A stretch of DNA of 64,000 bases from Desulfatibacillum alkenivorans DSM 16219 (GCF_900142135.1 NZ_FQZU01000005.1:175667-239666), one strand, 5' to 3'. Positions 1 to 8,987 are shown, numbered from the stretch's first letter. The notes: a model not told the origin generated them from the sequence alone. Translations and numbers: made by a program.

Positions 1-85
1 TTAATGGGCATATTTCCCCCAAAGCCGCTTTGGCGGCCATAGACGTGTGTTTACTTGTGTTCACCCCAACAAGAGGAGGACCGGC

Positions 86-289
86 ATGAGCGTTTACAAA
101 ATCATAGAACTGGTTGGCAGCAGCCCCACTTCCTGGGAGGACGCGGCCAAACTCGCCGTGGAAACCGCATCTCAATCCCTCAAAGATCTTCGGGTGGCTG
201 AAGTAAAAGAGCTTGACTTGAAAATTGAAAATGGCAAAGTAACGGCTTATAGAGCCAAGGTTAGCGTTTCGTTCAAATACGAGAAATGA
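86..289 (+). CDS. Dodecin family flavin-binding protein
   Basis: This 67-residue protein looks like a dodecin, a small protein that assembles into a hollow dodecamer and stores or buffers flavin (in some members also CoA). The whole protein matches the family's beta-alpha-beta-beta size and pattern: an N-terminal strand (VYKIIELVG), a helix beginning SPTSWEDAAKLAV with the conserved Trp of the flavin-stacking site, then EVKELDLKIENGKV and a final strand ending in VSFKYEK. I place the start at the ATG at 86 because AGGAGGA lies six bases upstream; the frame is open further upstream but has no better start. It stands alone before a methyltransferase gene on the same strand. The family call is secure; flavin versus other ligand cannot be read from sequence. 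Confidence 0.9.
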   Translation: MSVYKIIELVGSSPTSWEDAAKLAVETASQSLKDLRVAEVKELDLKIENGKVTAYRAKVSVSFKYEK

Positions 290-425
290 CGCTCAGCACA
301 GTAAACAGCGGGGCGTTTTAGCAGCCCGGTACCAAAAAAAACAGCCGGGGCCGGCGGCCTTGCCCGCCCCGGCTCGCCATGACGAAACCGGAGTCGTCCG
401 GAAGTCCTTTTACAAGGAGGGGGAA

Positions 426-1058
426 ATGGACAAAGTGGATAGGTCCCAGTGGTTTTACGGGATTTTGTACGGAGTCTTTTACGATCCATTGGAAGGCGGA
501 CGCAGAAGCATGATATCCGCCCTGATTCCCGAAGGATGCACGGTTCTGGACGTCTGCTGCGGCACAGGCCGGCTGGCCTTGGAGCTGGCGCCGAAATGCG
601 AAAAAATAACCGGCGTGGATATGTCCGCCCGGATGCTTCGTTTCGGGGAATTTCTGAAAAAAGGAAGCAAAGCCTCTAACGTGGAGTTTGTCCACGGCGA
701 TGCCACCCGCCTGGAAGACTCGGTGGAGCATACGTACGATTACGCCGTTATCTCCCTGGCTCTGCACGAAATGCCCATGCAGGACAGGCTGGCGACAATC
801 CGGTCCATGACTCGGGTCGCCAAACGGCTGATCATTTCCGACCATTCCGTTCCCCAGCCCAGGACCATCCCAGGATATCTGACTACCCTGGCCGAACTTT
901 GCTTTGGCGGCAGAAGCAATTTCGCCCTATACAACGAGTTTAACGCGTCAGGCGGCATTGTGGGCGCCCTGGAGCAATGCGGTCTCGCCCCGGAAAAACG
1001 GATCCTGGACGCCAAGAAAATCCGGGAGGTGGTAACGGCCGCGGGATGTTCGGGGTAA
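426..1058 (+). CDS. Class I SAM-dependent methyltransferase
   Basis: A 210-residue methyltransferase of the Methyltransf_11/25 type. Motif I is VLDVCCGTGRLALEL (about residues 42-56), the SAM-binding glycine loop, followed by the acidic end of strand 2 in GVDMSARML. A further strand reads YDYAVISLALHEM, as in small-molecule and lipid or quinone methyltransferases. There is no signal peptide or membrane segment, so it should be cytosolic. The start at 426 follows AAGGAGGGGGAA at ideal spacing; the upstream frame to 360 is rejected for that reason. The substrate cannot be predicted; neither neighbour (dodecin, nucleoside transporter) points to a pathway. Confidence 0.8.
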   Translation: MDKVDRSQWFYGILYGVFYDPLEGGRRSMISALIPEGCTVLDVCCGTGRLALELAPKCEKITGVDMSARMLRFGEFLKKGSKASNVEFVHGDATRLEDSVEHTYDYAVISLALHEMPMQDRLATIRSMTRVAKRLIISDHSVPQPRTIPGYLTTLAELCFGGRSNFALYNEFNASGGIVGALEQCGLAPEKRILDAKKIREVVTAAGCSG

Positions 1059-1115
1059 GGCGTTCGGGGGCAAAAATATCTCATGAAAATCCAATACGTT
1101 GTAAATTATTGGGTA

Positions 1116-1155
1116 GCCTGGGCAGAGCAGTACCCTGCCCGGGTGCGTGAGCACA
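1116..1155. repeat. Dispersed hairpin repeat, copy 1
   Basis: A GC-rich inverted repeat in the gap between two convergent genes: GGGCAG and CTGCCC arms followed by GGGTGCG and AGCACA. A related copy with the same order of blocks lies at 39265-39303, also intergenic. It has no coding potential. Confidence 0.5.
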
Positions 1156-1162
1156 TGCAGTT

Positions 1163-1181
1163 CTGAGAACACCTTTCTCAG
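1163..1181. terminator. Hairpin between convergent genes
   Basis: CTGAGAA and TTCTCAG form a perfect 7-bp stem with a 5-base loop in the gap between the methyltransferase (plus strand) and nupC (minus strand). There is no T-run, so intrinsic termination is only a possibility. Confidence 0.3.
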
Positions 1182-1228
1182 CGGCGTGTGCGTATAAATC
1201 GGGCTGCAAAATCTTCATTGGACAATAA

Positions 1229-2482
1229 CTATCCCGTGTATAAAATCCCTGCGATGGCGCCGGTCATGAGGGTGGCCAGGGTGCCGGCGATGATGGACTT
1301 GAACCCCAGGCCCACGATTTCCGTTCTGCGCTCGGGAACCATCATGCCCAGGCCGCCTATCATGATGCCCAAAGATCCCAAATTGGCGAAGCCGCACATG
1401 GCGTAGGTCATGATCAACACGGAGCGGGGCGACAATTGCTCCGCCGGAGTTCCGGCTAAAGCCAAGTAGGACAGGAACTCGTTCAGGACCGTTTTAATCC
1501 CCATGAGGCTGCCTGCGGTCATGCATTCGGACCAGGGAATGCCTATGAGCCAGACGATGGGCGCCATGATCAGTCCAAGAATTCTTTGCAGGGTGAGGGC
1601 CTCGCCTCCGATGTTTGGGACCCATCCAAGGCAGATGTTCACCAGTTCCACCATGGCCACGCAGACCACCAGCATGGCGATGACATTCAGGTAGAGCTTC
1701 ATGCCTTCGGTTCCGCCGTTGGTGATGGCTTCCATGGAACTGGACGCGGGATTGGGGATGCTCATTTGGCCTTCCGTGGCGCTGTCGCTGGGAATTATTA
1801 TCCGGGAAATGGCAATGGCCGCCGGCGCGCTGATGATGGAGGCCACCAGGAGATGCCCCAAAGCGCCGGGCAACACCGGCTTTAAGAAGCTGGCGTACAA
1901 AACCAGGACTGTGCCGGCCACGGTTGCCATGCCGCCCGTCATGAGTGCGAACAGTTCGCCCCGGGAGACGTCTCTCAGATAGGGCTTGACGAACAGAGGC
2001 GCTTCGATCATGCCCACGAACACGTTGGCGGCCAGCCCCAGACCTTCGGCGCCGCCCACGCCCAAAGACCGGCGCAGGAGCCAGGCGAAGCCCCGGACGA
2101 TGAGAGGCAGAATTCTCCAATAAAACAGCAGGGAGGAAAGGGCGCTCATGACCAGGATGAGCCAAAGCCCCCGAAGGCCGAAAATATAGGATGCACCTTG
2201 ATCCGTCACCTCAAAGGGAAAGGACTCGCCGCCGCCCAGGTATCCGAACACAAAGGTCGTGCCCGCCCTGGCAGCCGTTTCCAATGCTCCGACCACTTTG
2301 TTCAAAGCCAGAAAAACGCCTTGCGCGCCCGGCATTTTCAAAAAGAACAGGGCCAATATAAGCTGGAGGACAATGGCCGATAGGACGGTCCTCAGTTGGA
2401 TGTTTTTCCGGTTTTCGGAAAATGCGAGGGCGATAAGGGGCATGGCGGCCAAACCAAGGGCGCAGTGCAGAATGTCGAGCAT
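1229..2482 (-). CDS. NupC-family concentrative nucleoside transporter
   Basis: A 417-residue inner-membrane protein of the CNT (NupC) family, which imports nucleosides with Na+ or H+. It shows many hydrophobic segments and the family's central signature region: the Gate domain, then GLAANVFVGMIEAPLFVKPYL with the E-A-P motif, then MTGGMATVAGTVLVLY. Later blocks PWSECMTAGSLMG and YAMCGFANLGSLGI are also typical. Length fits the family. It is the last gene of a minus-strand set, 41 bases after the glycerate kinase stop, with a radical SAM gene first. The context does not obviously fit nucleoside salvage, so the transported substrate could differ. Confidence 0.85.
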   Translation of the reverse strand: MLDILHCALGLAAMPLIALAFSENRKNIQLRTVLSAIVLQLILALFFLKMPGAQGVFLALNKVVGALETAARAGTTFVFGYLGGGESFPFEVTDQGASYIFGLRGLWLILVMSALSSLLFYWRILPLIVRGFAWLLRRSLGVGGAEGLGLAANVFVGMIEAPLFVKPYLRDVSRGELFALMTGGMATVAGTVLVLYASFLKPVLPGALGHLLVASIISAPAAIAISRIIIPSDSATEGQMSIPNPASSSMEAITNGGTEGMKLYLNVIAMLVVCVAMVELVNICLGWVPNIGGEALTLQRILGLIMAPIVWLIGIPWSECMTAGSLMGIKTVLNEFLSYLALAGTPAEQLSPRSVLIMTYAMCGFANLGSLGIMIGGLGMMVPERRTEIVGLGFKSIIAGTLATLMTGAIAGILYTG

Positions 2483-2523
2483 GAAGGAGTCCTTTCAGAA
2501 ATAACCCTGCAATCAAGAAATGA

Positions 2524-3849
2524 TCAGGATGCCAGTATGAGACGCAGGTCCATGACATTGGTCATGGTGGGACCGGTAATGACCAATTCCCCCGTTTTTT
2601 TAAAAAAGTTGTACGAGTCGTTGTTGACCAAATAGGCGTAAGGGTCCAAGCCCATGGCTTCCGCACGGGAGCAAGTGCCGCCGTCGCAATAGGCGCCGGC
2701 CGCGTCCGTGGGGCCGTCCGTGCCGTCGGTTCCCGCGGAGAACAATAGGGCGCCTTCCACGCCTTGCATGGCGATGGCCCCGGCCAGGGCGAATTCCATG
2801 TTGCGTCCGCCTTTGCCTTTTCCCTTGATGGTCACGGTGGTTTCGCCGCCGGACAGGACGCAGGCGGGGCGTTGCAGGGGATTGCCCGTGGCTAAAATTT
2901 CCTTGGCGATTCCTGCGTGCACCTTGGCCACGTCCTGGGCTTCTCCGTCAATCAGGGAGGAAAGAATCAGGGTATTGTACCCCAGGCTTTGGGCTTTATC
3001 CCGCGCTTGAAACAAAGACTGGCGCGAAGACCCTACGATCAGGGTATGGGCGTTATTGAATACCGGATCTCCCGGCTTGGGCGTTTCGGGCAGATCTCCG
3101 GCAGCTCCCCGTTCAAGATGCCCCATGACCTCCGCCGGAAAGTTCAGGCACATTTGGTGGCGGTCGATAATCTCCAGGCACCGTTGGAAGGTGTCTGGAT
3201 CGGGCGTGGTGGGGCCCGAGGCGATGATGTCCAAATCGTCTCCGATCACATCGGACAGCACCAAAGAGATCATGGTTGCAGGATGGGCGATTCGGACCAA
3301 TTGCCCGCCTTTGACCCCGGAAAGGTGCTTTCGTATGGCGTTCATCTCCTGGATGGGAGCGCCGCACGCCAGCAGGGCCGAGGTGGCTTCCTGTTTTTGA
3401 GCCAGCGTCAGGCCTTTGGCCGGCAAAGGCAGCAGGGCCGAGCCTCCGCCCGAAATCACGCAAAAAACCAGGTCCCTTTCCGTAAGGCCTTCCAGCAGGC
3501 CTATGATCGCCCGGGCGCCCTGCATTCCGTTGGCGTCAGGCACAGGATGCCCGCCTTCGACGGTTTTGACGAAGTCCAGGGGCATGACATGCCCGTATTT
3601 TGTGACGATCAGGCCTTCCGTGATATGGGGCAGGGTTTTTTCCAGGGCCCGGGCCATGGGGCAGGCGGCCTTGCCCGCTCCAACAACAAACACCCTGTCA
3701 TAGCCGGCCAGGGTGATTTTTCGTTCTCCAACCGACAAAACGCCGCTTTGACTGAGCTGCAGGGCTTTGAGCACGGCCTGCTCCGGGTCGGCCGCCGCCA
3801 GGCCCGCCCGGAAGATTTCCATAGCGTGTTCCCGTAAGATTTGCGTCAT
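2524..3849 (-). CDS. Glycerate 2-kinase (MOFRL family)
   Basis: A 441-residue protein of the GckA/TtuD (DUF4147 + MOFRL) family, which phosphorylates D-glycerate to 2-phosphoglycerate with ATP. Visible landmarks are VVGAGKAACPMARALE near the N-terminus, VKTVEGGHPVPDANG, VISGGGSALLPLP, the KHLSGVKGGQL segment, and in the C-terminal MOFRL domain VLSGGETTVTIKGKGKGGR, NMEFALAGA and FSAGTDGTDGPTDAAGA. I chose the ATG at 3849, which follows AGGAC; a longer frame to 3930 overlaps the upstream radical SAM gene and has no ribosome site. It sits 38 bases after that gene and 41 before nupC, so the three are probably cotranscribed. It is probably cytosolic and would feed glycerate into lower glycolysis. 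Confidence 0.9.
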   Translation of the reverse strand: MTQILREHAMEIFRAGLAAADPEQAVLKALQLSQSGVLSVGERKITLAGYDRVFVVGAGKAACPMARALEKTLPHITEGLIVTKYGHVMPLDFVKTVEGGHPVPDANGMQGARAIIGLLEGLTERDLVFCVISGGGSALLPLPAKGLTLAQKQEATSALLACGAPIQEMNAIRKHLSGVKGGQLVRIAHPATMISLVLSDVIGDDLDIIASGPTTPDPDTFQRCLEIIDRHQMCLNFPAEVMGHLERGAAGDLPETPKPGDPVFNNAHTLIVGSSRQSLFQARDKAQSLGYNTLILSSLIDGEAQDVAKVHAGIAKEILATGNPLQRPACVLSGGETTVTIKGKGKGGRNMEFALAGAIAMQGVEGALLFSAGTDGTDGPTDAAGAYCDGGTCSRAEAMGLDPYAYLVNNDSYNFFKKTGELVITGPTMTNVMDLRLILAS

Positions 3850-3887
3850 GGTTTTGTCCTCCGTCCAGCGCACAAAAAAGCGCTCAA

Positions 3888-4895
3888 TCAGGATTGATCG
3901 GGAGGGCTGACCCTTTCTTTGAGAAGACAACAGGCCACCTGATACAATGGATCGCCGTCCGGACCGTATTCCACGTTTCCGGGCTGGATGAGCTTGTTCA
4001 TCACGCAGCCTTCAGGGATGTTCAGGTCGAAAAATCGATCCTCATGCAATCCGGAAACCGCTTCTAGCCTGTCATCCTCAAACATGAGCGAGTGGATGGG
4101 GTAGTCCTCGCACAAAGGGCACCGGTACACCCTGCCGTTGGGAAAAATAAAATAGTTCTCCGCCACCTTGCCCGCACACTCGAATTTCTCGCCCGGCTCC
4201 AGAAACACCTTGGGATAAGTGGTCTCTATTCCCAGCTTGGCCGCTTTTTCGGCCGCGGCGGGTACCACGCTGTCCCACTGGGAGCGGGTGAGTTGGTTCA
4301 GGTTGGAGGCGTTTGACGCCGCGTTTCCCCGCAACCCGATAACCTGGATAAAAAAGCGTTGTACCCCCCATTTTGCCAGAAGTTCGGGCATCTGGTCCAG
4401 AAATTTCAGGTTTCCCGTGCTGACCGTGTATATCAGACTGATGCCAAATCCATTTTTAACAGCTTTTTGCAGGTTTTCTGTGCATATTTTAAAGGAGCCT
4501 TTTCCTCGTATGGGGTCGTTCACCTCCGGAGACGGACCGTCCAGGCTGAACGAAAACACGTCCACTTGGCCGGGGCTGGTCTTGTCCAGAATATCGTGGA
4601 AGCAATATCCGTTTGTATCCACTGTTATGGATTTGTATCCAGTGCTGCGGGCGTGGCGGATGGCTTGGTCAAGATCCGGGTGCATGGTGGGCTCCCCGCC
4701 CAAAAAGATCACGTTGGAATCCGCCCCCTGGCCGGAAAATGCATCCAGCCACTTGCAAATGGTTTTAATATCAAGGGTCTGCCTGCCGTGCTGCTCGGGG
4801 TTGATATAGCAATGTTTGCAGGAAAGATTGCATTGGGTTAAAATGTGAAAAAATACATTTTTTGCATGGGCTTGAAAAGCCACAGTTTGTTTCAT
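3888..4895 (-). CDS. Radical SAM protein with Cys-rich C-terminus
   Basis: A 335-residue radical SAM enzyme. The cluster motif CNLSCKHC (CxxxCxxC) is near residue 24, followed by the GGEPTMHPDL block that binds the SAM amino group and by strands ITVDTNG and VFSFSLDG. The C-terminal third carries further cysteines (FECAGK, VYRCPLCEDYP, a later GC and a CC pair), which resembles a SPASM or Twitch region holding an auxiliary Fe-S cluster. The start at 4895 (MKQTVAF) is preferred over 4928 because the radical SAM core begins directly after it; the ribosome site is weak for both. It leads the operon with glycerate kinase and nupC. Substrate unknown: peptide modification is common for SPASM proteins, but no small peptide gene is visible nearby. 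Confidence 0.75.
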   Translation of the reverse strand: MKQTVAFQAHAKNVFFHILTQCNLSCKHCYINPEQHGRQTLDIKTICKWLDAFSGQGADSNVIFLGGEPTMHPDLDQAIRHARSTGYKSITVDTNGYCFHDILDKTSPGQVDVFSFSLDGPSPEVNDPIRGKGSFKICTENLQKAVKNGFGISLIYTVSTGNLKFLDQMPELLAKWGVQRFFIQVIGLRGNAASNASNLNQLTRSQWDSVVPAAAEKAAKLGIETTYPKVFLEPGEKFECAGKVAENYFIFPNGRVYRCPLCEDYPIHSLMFEDDRLEAVSGLHEDRFFDLNIPEGCVMNKLIQPGNVEYGPDGDPLYQVACCLLKERVSPPDQS

Positions 4896-5017
4896 GCCGC
4901 ACCTGTATATATGGGTAAATACTAACAATCATTACAATGCATTATGTCTTCCCATACCATAAGCCGGAAAAAGGATAAAGGGAAGACCGATTTTGTGAGT
5001 AAAAGCCGACCCTTTTC

Positions 5018-5046
5018 TTGACATTGAGGTCCGTATTTACTATTTG
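5018..5046 (+). promoter_or_regulatory. Candidate sigma-70 promoter
   Basis: TTGACA at 5018-5023 and TATTTG at 5041-5046 are 17 bases apart, 37 bases upstream of the next start codon. The -35 is a perfect match; the -10 is weak. Confidence 0.4.
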
Positions 5047-5083
5047 TCAGGGGAATATTGGGAAAGGAATAAGGAAAAGGTTC

Positions 5084-5446
5084 ATGGCGACATCCATAGG
5101 CGATTTGGTTTTGGTTCATTACGAAGGGAACCCCGCCTTTTATGCTAGAATAGAAGACATTGAGGCGGACCACAAACCCGGGTGGTACCATGTGCATATG
5201 ATGGCGTTAATGACGCCGTCCCACGAATTTTCATGGATTCTGCGCGAGGAATACATCAACGGAGACGTCTTCACCATGGGCGGCAACAAGATGCGCCTGG
5301 AAAAGGTGGGGCCGCCCCGGGGGCTTATTCCTCAAGGCACTGGGGCTGAATCCTCCATGGAAGATTCGTCTACGGACGGTAAAAAATCGGGCGAAAAGAA
5401 AGGCGGCCAGGCAAAGGTCGTCTCCTTAATGGACCGAAAAAAATAA
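5084..5446 (+). CDS. Conserved hypothetical, basic C-terminal tail
   Basis: A 120-residue cytosolic protein I do not recognise as a named family. Residues 1-80 look like a compact beta-rich domain: IGDLVLVHYEGNPAFYARIEDI, a WYHVHMMALMT strand, then FSWILREEYINGDVFTMGG. The opening resembles small barrel folds (KOW or Tudor-like), but that is only a pattern impression. The last 35 residues are low-complexity and charged (Ser, Lys, Gly, Asp). The ATG at 5084 is preceded by AAGGAAAAGG; the frame is open to 5018, but that ATG would sit inside the promoter. It is a single gene between the divergent radical SAM operon and a small membrane protein. Confidence 0.65.
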   Translation: MATSIGDLVLVHYEGNPAFYARIEDIEADHKPGWYHVHMMALMTPSHEFSWILREEYINGDVFTMGGNKMRLEKVGPPRGLIPQGTGAESSMEDSSTDGKKSGEKKGGQAKVVSLMDRKK

Positions 5447-5584
5447 AATAGGCTTGCTTTCGCAGGTAGTACGTGTTATCCGTCTGCCTTCATTTGAAGA
5501 CGGCTGAAACTAGAATTTTGCCGGCGAATGGCTTTCCTTAACGTGCCGGAACGTTTAAGAACATAACTACAAGGAGGACTTTTA

Positions 5585-5863
5585 ATGAAAACGTTAGTTG
5601 GCGGAGCAGTCGCGGCTGTACTGGGTCTGTTGGGCATGGCCATCTGGTCGGAACAGTTTTTTGGCATCCTGGCCGGTGTGGTGCCCGTAACCCTGTTTCT
5701 GGGCGGCGCCTTAGCTATTTACCTGGGCTTTGACGAACTGAAAGATAAATGGCAGGGAGAAGAGGACTTTGATTTCGGCGACGGCGCCAGCGACGTGGAT
5801 CGCTACAAAAAAGAAATTGAGGACCTGAAAAAAGAGATCAACTCCCTCAAAGGCTCCAAATAA
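5585..5863 (+). CDS. Small membrane protein with coiled-coil tail
   Basis: A 92-residue protein with two adjacent hydrophobic helices (about residues 3-22 and 26-48), an acidic linker (EEDFDFGDGASD) and a C-terminal charged heptad-like helix (YKKEIEDLKKEINSLK) that could form a coiled coil. It should sit in the inner membrane with the tail in the cytoplasm. The start follows AAGGAGG at good spacing, and a strong terminator lies 66 bases past the stop, so this is a genuine single-gene transcript. I do not recognise the family. The layout suggests an anchor or assembly factor rather than an enzyme. Confidence 0.65.
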   Translation: MKTLVGGAVAAVLGLLGMAIWSEQFFGILAGVVPVTLFLGGALAIYLGFDELKDKWQGEEDFDFGDGASDVDRYKKEIEDLKKEINSLKGSK

Positions 5864-5929
5864 AATAGCATAGCAAGTTTTTCGGCTCCCCTTATTAATT
5901 ATGAGCCGATTGCAAATAGGCATCCAAAA

Positions 5930-5967
5930 AGCCCTGAATCCACAACCTCGGATCAGGGCTTTTTTTT
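5930..5967 (+). terminator. Rho-independent terminator
   Basis: AGCCCTGA and TCAGGGCT form a perfect 8-bp stem around a 15-base loop, followed by a run of eight T. A second hairpin (TCGGCTC/GAGCCGA, 5882-5909) lies just before it. Confidence 0.85.
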
Positions 5968-6351
5968 GGGGGGCCGCTCTTGTGGGGGCTTTCCCCTCAA
6001 TAAACAAGAGTTTCCTAATTGTATTTAGTATATTAACCAAGATAAAATTATTGCCGTAAAGAGAATCTTGGTATATCATATCACGCATCATTCAATGGGT
6101 TCCCAAGATGTGTGTGAAAGATTGGCCGGTTTGAGGGGGGAGGCGTCTTCCATATTCAGAAACATTGGCGCCCATAACCTGTTCAGGATAGTTTTAAGTG
6201 TAACCAAAAGATTTCTTTAGATTTTTTTGTCCTGCCTTTTTGCTTCTTCTCTAACGCATCTCGGCATTTATCGGCCTTGGAAAAAATTAACGCTTTGTTG
6301 TTTTTGGAAAGCCCCGGCTTGACCGGCTTGGCCGTTGCCATGGTGAACTCA
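5968..6351. other. Non-coding gap before the GGDEF-EAL gene
   Basis: About 380 bases, AT-rich in its left half. No conserved frame, tRNA or clear promoter was found. The frame of the following gene is open back to a TTG at 6277, so its true start could lie inside this stretch. Confidence 0.4.
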
Positions 6352-8928
6352 ATGAACGCCCCTAAAAAGATAGCCCTTGTTGTTTTGGATAAAGACGGAT
6401 CCCTTGCAGAGGAGGCCAGAAAATACCTGCCCGAGTCTTCGTTTCGGATTCAAGGCTTTACGGACCCGGAAGAGGCGCTGGCTTTCATAAAAAAAGGCGA
6501 GCCAGGCATCTGCCTGGTGCGGACCGCTCTCAATAACACGAGTTCCAGCGCTTTTTGCAAATTATTGAGGGCGGACTATTCCAAAGAAAAGCTGCCTGCC
6601 ATCCTGGTTGCAGACCCCCACGAAACATTTAAAATCAAGGTGGGCTACGAAGCGGGGTTCTCGGACGTTGAGACTTTTCCCATCAATTGGCAGGTCATGC
6701 AGAATCGTTTGCGTTACGCCCTGGACACCAACCAGCTTTTGGCAAAGCTGAGGGACAGCGAAGAAAAAATTTATCACGCTCAAAAGGCCGCCCAAATGGG
6801 AACCTGGGAATACGTTCCTGAGAGCAAAACCTTTATTTTATCCAAAAACTCCCATCAGGTGTTTGGTATACGCTACGGCGACGAAAGGGTGTCCCGGGAC
6901 CATTTTCTGGACGTGTTTCATCCTGAGGATCGCGAAGAATTCTCCAATCTGCTCAATCAGGCGGTCACCCGCCATTTTCCTTTCAGCCTGGTGCACCGGA
7001 TTATGCGCTTTGATAAAAGCGTCCGTTTTATTCAACAGCAGATTTCCATTGTCCGGAACAGCACCACCGGGGTCAAAACCATCCTTGGCACGGCCCTGGA
7101 CGTCACGGACCAGAGGTTGAACGAGTTCTTTGAGATGGATAAGAACAGCGTCCTGACCATGATCATCAAAAACCTGCCTATTATGGACGTGCTGAACGAA
7201 GTTATCAGAGTGGTGGAACGGCAAAGGCCTCAGGCTTCCACCATGATCAGTCTGGCCAAGGACGGCAAACTGGTTTCCACGGTGTACTCACGGCTTCCCG
7301 CCGGCTTCATCAAGGCCGTGGGCAGGCAGAGAATCTGCCCGGAGTCCGGGTTGGCCGCCGCCGCATATTTGGGGGAGACCATCCTGGTTAACGACGCAAG
7401 CTCCAATCCGCTTTGGGATAATTACCGGAGTTTGGCGCAAGAGCACGGATTGCATGCCTGTTATGCGGCCCCCATATTGTCCGGCAAAGGGCAGTTGCTT
7501 GGCGTCATTTCCCTCTATTACAAGGAGTCCGTGGACCCAGCGGAAGAGGACCTGGCTTTGCTTAAGGCGGTCACTGATTTGGCGTCCGTGGCCATTGAAA
7601 AAGTGCAACTGACCGAAACCCTGGTTTATCAGGCCCGCCATGACGACCTGACCGGGTTGGCCAATCGCGGCGCTTTGCGGGAATGGCTGGAAAAAAGCCT
7701 GAATGCCGCCAAACGCTACGAAGAAATGCTGGCCCTCTTGTATATTGATTTGGATCGATTCAAGCAGGTCAACGACTCCCTGGGGCATGTGGTGGGAGAT
7801 CAATTATTGAAGGAGGTGGTCAGCCGTTTGCTTCGGATAGTCCGGGATTCGGACATCCTGGCCCGCATGGGAGGGGATGAGTTCGTCCTGGCCGCCAGCC
7901 GCCTGGACTCCAAGGAGGACGCCATCGGCATGGGGCGGCGCATCCTGCAGATATTCCGGGAGCCCTACCGGATTCAAGACCACGAGTTGTATCTTGACGC
8001 CAGTATTGGAATCAGTTTTTTTCCGGAAGACGCCCAGGACGCGGGCAAACTCATCCGCCATGCCGACACGGCCATGTATTATGCAAAAATTCGGGGCGGC
8101 AATCGTCTGGCGGAGTTCGAGCCCCAAATGAAAATGGCTGTCCTGGAGCGCTTAGAGATTGAAAATGACCTGAGAAAGGCCATTGAAAACAAAGAGTTTG
8201 AACTTTTCTACCAACCCCAGTACGAACTGGCGACCAAGAGGCTGATCGGGTTTGAGGCTTTAATTCGGTGGAATCACCCGGAGTTGGGCCGCATTCCTCC
8301 GTTAAAATTCATTCCCCTGGCCGAGGAAACCGGCTTGATCATCCCCATAGGCGAATGGGTGGTTCATGAGGCCTGCGCTCAGAACGCCAGGTGGGCCAAG
8401 GCCGGGTACGGGCCTTTCAAGGTGTCCGTCAATGTTTCGTCCGTGCAGTTTGCGGACGAGGGATTTCTGGACATTCTTATCAGCGCACTCAACAAAAGCG
8501 GCATGGATTCCCACCACCTGGAAATCGAATTGACGGAAAGCCTATTGGTAAAGGACGTCAAATTCATCGCCAACATGTTGAGCGGCGTCAAGTCCCTGGG
8601 CGCCACAACCGCCATTGACGATTTTGGCACAGGCTACTCCTCCATGAGCTATCTTCACGACCTGCCCGTAGATTGCCTGAAAATAGATCGATCCTTTGTG
8701 ATTAACACGGGGGACGACACCTTCGCCTCGGAGCGTAAAAGAAACCTCTTGAGCAAAATCGTGGAAATGTCTCACGAGTTGGGGCTTACGGTTATCGCGG
8801 AAGGATTTGATAACAAGCAGCAGTTCGATTATCTGGTTAAGATCGGGTGCGACGTGGGCCAGGGCTTTTATTTAGGCGTTCCAATGTCAGCCCCTGAGAT
8901 CGAGTTTTATTGCAGCATGTACTATTAA
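6352..8928 (+). CDS. Receiver-like/PAS/GAF/GGDEF/EAL c-di-GMP protein
   Basis: A protein of about 858 residues built to make and/or break cyclic di-GMP. Order: a degenerate receiver-like domain (about 1-115), a PAS domain (about 145-255, GTWEYVPES...), a GAF domain (about 270-420), GGDEF (about 435-595) and EAL (about 610-858). The GGDEF motif is intact (GGDEF at 507-511), with an RxxD inhibitory site (RDSD) exactly five residues before it. EAL is intact at 635-637 and the DDFGTGYSS loop is present, so both activities look possible. There are no membrane helices, so it is a cytosolic sensor. The start is uncertain: ATG 6352 follows a weak GGTGA, and ATG 6340 and TTG 6277 are in frame. It is a single gene, convergent with the next one. 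Confidence 0.9.
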   Translation: MNAPKKIALVVLDKDGSLAEEARKYLPESSFRIQGFTDPEEALAFIKKGEPGICLVRTALNNTSSSAFCKLLRADYSKEKLPAILVADPHETFKIKVGYEAGFSDVETFPINWQVMQNRLRYALDTNQLLAKLRDSEEKIYHAQKAAQMGTWEYVPESKTFILSKNSHQVFGIRYGDERVSRDHFLDVFHPEDREEFSNLLNQAVTRHFPFSLVHRIMRFDKSVRFIQQQISIVRNSTTGVKTILGTALDVTDQRLNEFFEMDKNSVLTMIIKNLPIMDVLNEVIRVVERQRPQASTMISLAKDGKLVSTVYSRLPAGFIKAVGRQRICPESGLAAAAYLGETILVNDASSNPLWDNYRSLAQEHGLHACYAAPILSGKGQLLGVISLYYKESVDPAEEDLALLKAVTDLASVAIEKVQLTETLVYQARHDDLTGLANRGALREWLEKSLNAAKRYEEMLALLYIDLDRFKQVNDSLGHVVGDQLLKEVVSRLLRIVRDSDILARMGGDEFVLAASRLDSKEDAIGMGRRILQIFREPYRIQDHELYLDASIGISFFPEDAQDAGKLIRHADTAMYYAKIRGGNRLAEFEPQMKMAVLERLEIENDLRKAIENKEFELFYQPQYELATKRLIGFEALIRWNHPELGRIPPLKFIPLAEETGLIIPIGEWVVHEACAQNARWAKAGYGPFKVSVNVSSVQFADEGFLDILISALNKSGMDSHHLEIELTESLLVKDVKFIANMLSGVKSLGATTAIDDFGTGYSSMSYLHDLPVDCLKIDRSFVINTGDDTFASERKRNLLSKIVEMSHELGLTVIAEGFDNKQQFDYLVKIGCDVGQGFYLGVPMSAPEIEFYCSMYY

Positions 8929-8937
8929 AGGAGGGGA

Positions 8938-8976
8938 TCTGCGCCTCTCCAGGAATGTTTCGAGGAAAGGCGCAGA
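8938..8976. terminator. Hairpin between convergent genes
   Basis: TCTGCGCCT and AGGCGCAGA make a perfect 9-bp stem just after the GGDEF-EAL stop and before the stop of the convergent binding-protein gene. It has no T-run in either direction, so termination is likely but not certain. Confidence 0.5.
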
Positions 8977-8987
8977 ATAAAATAGGC

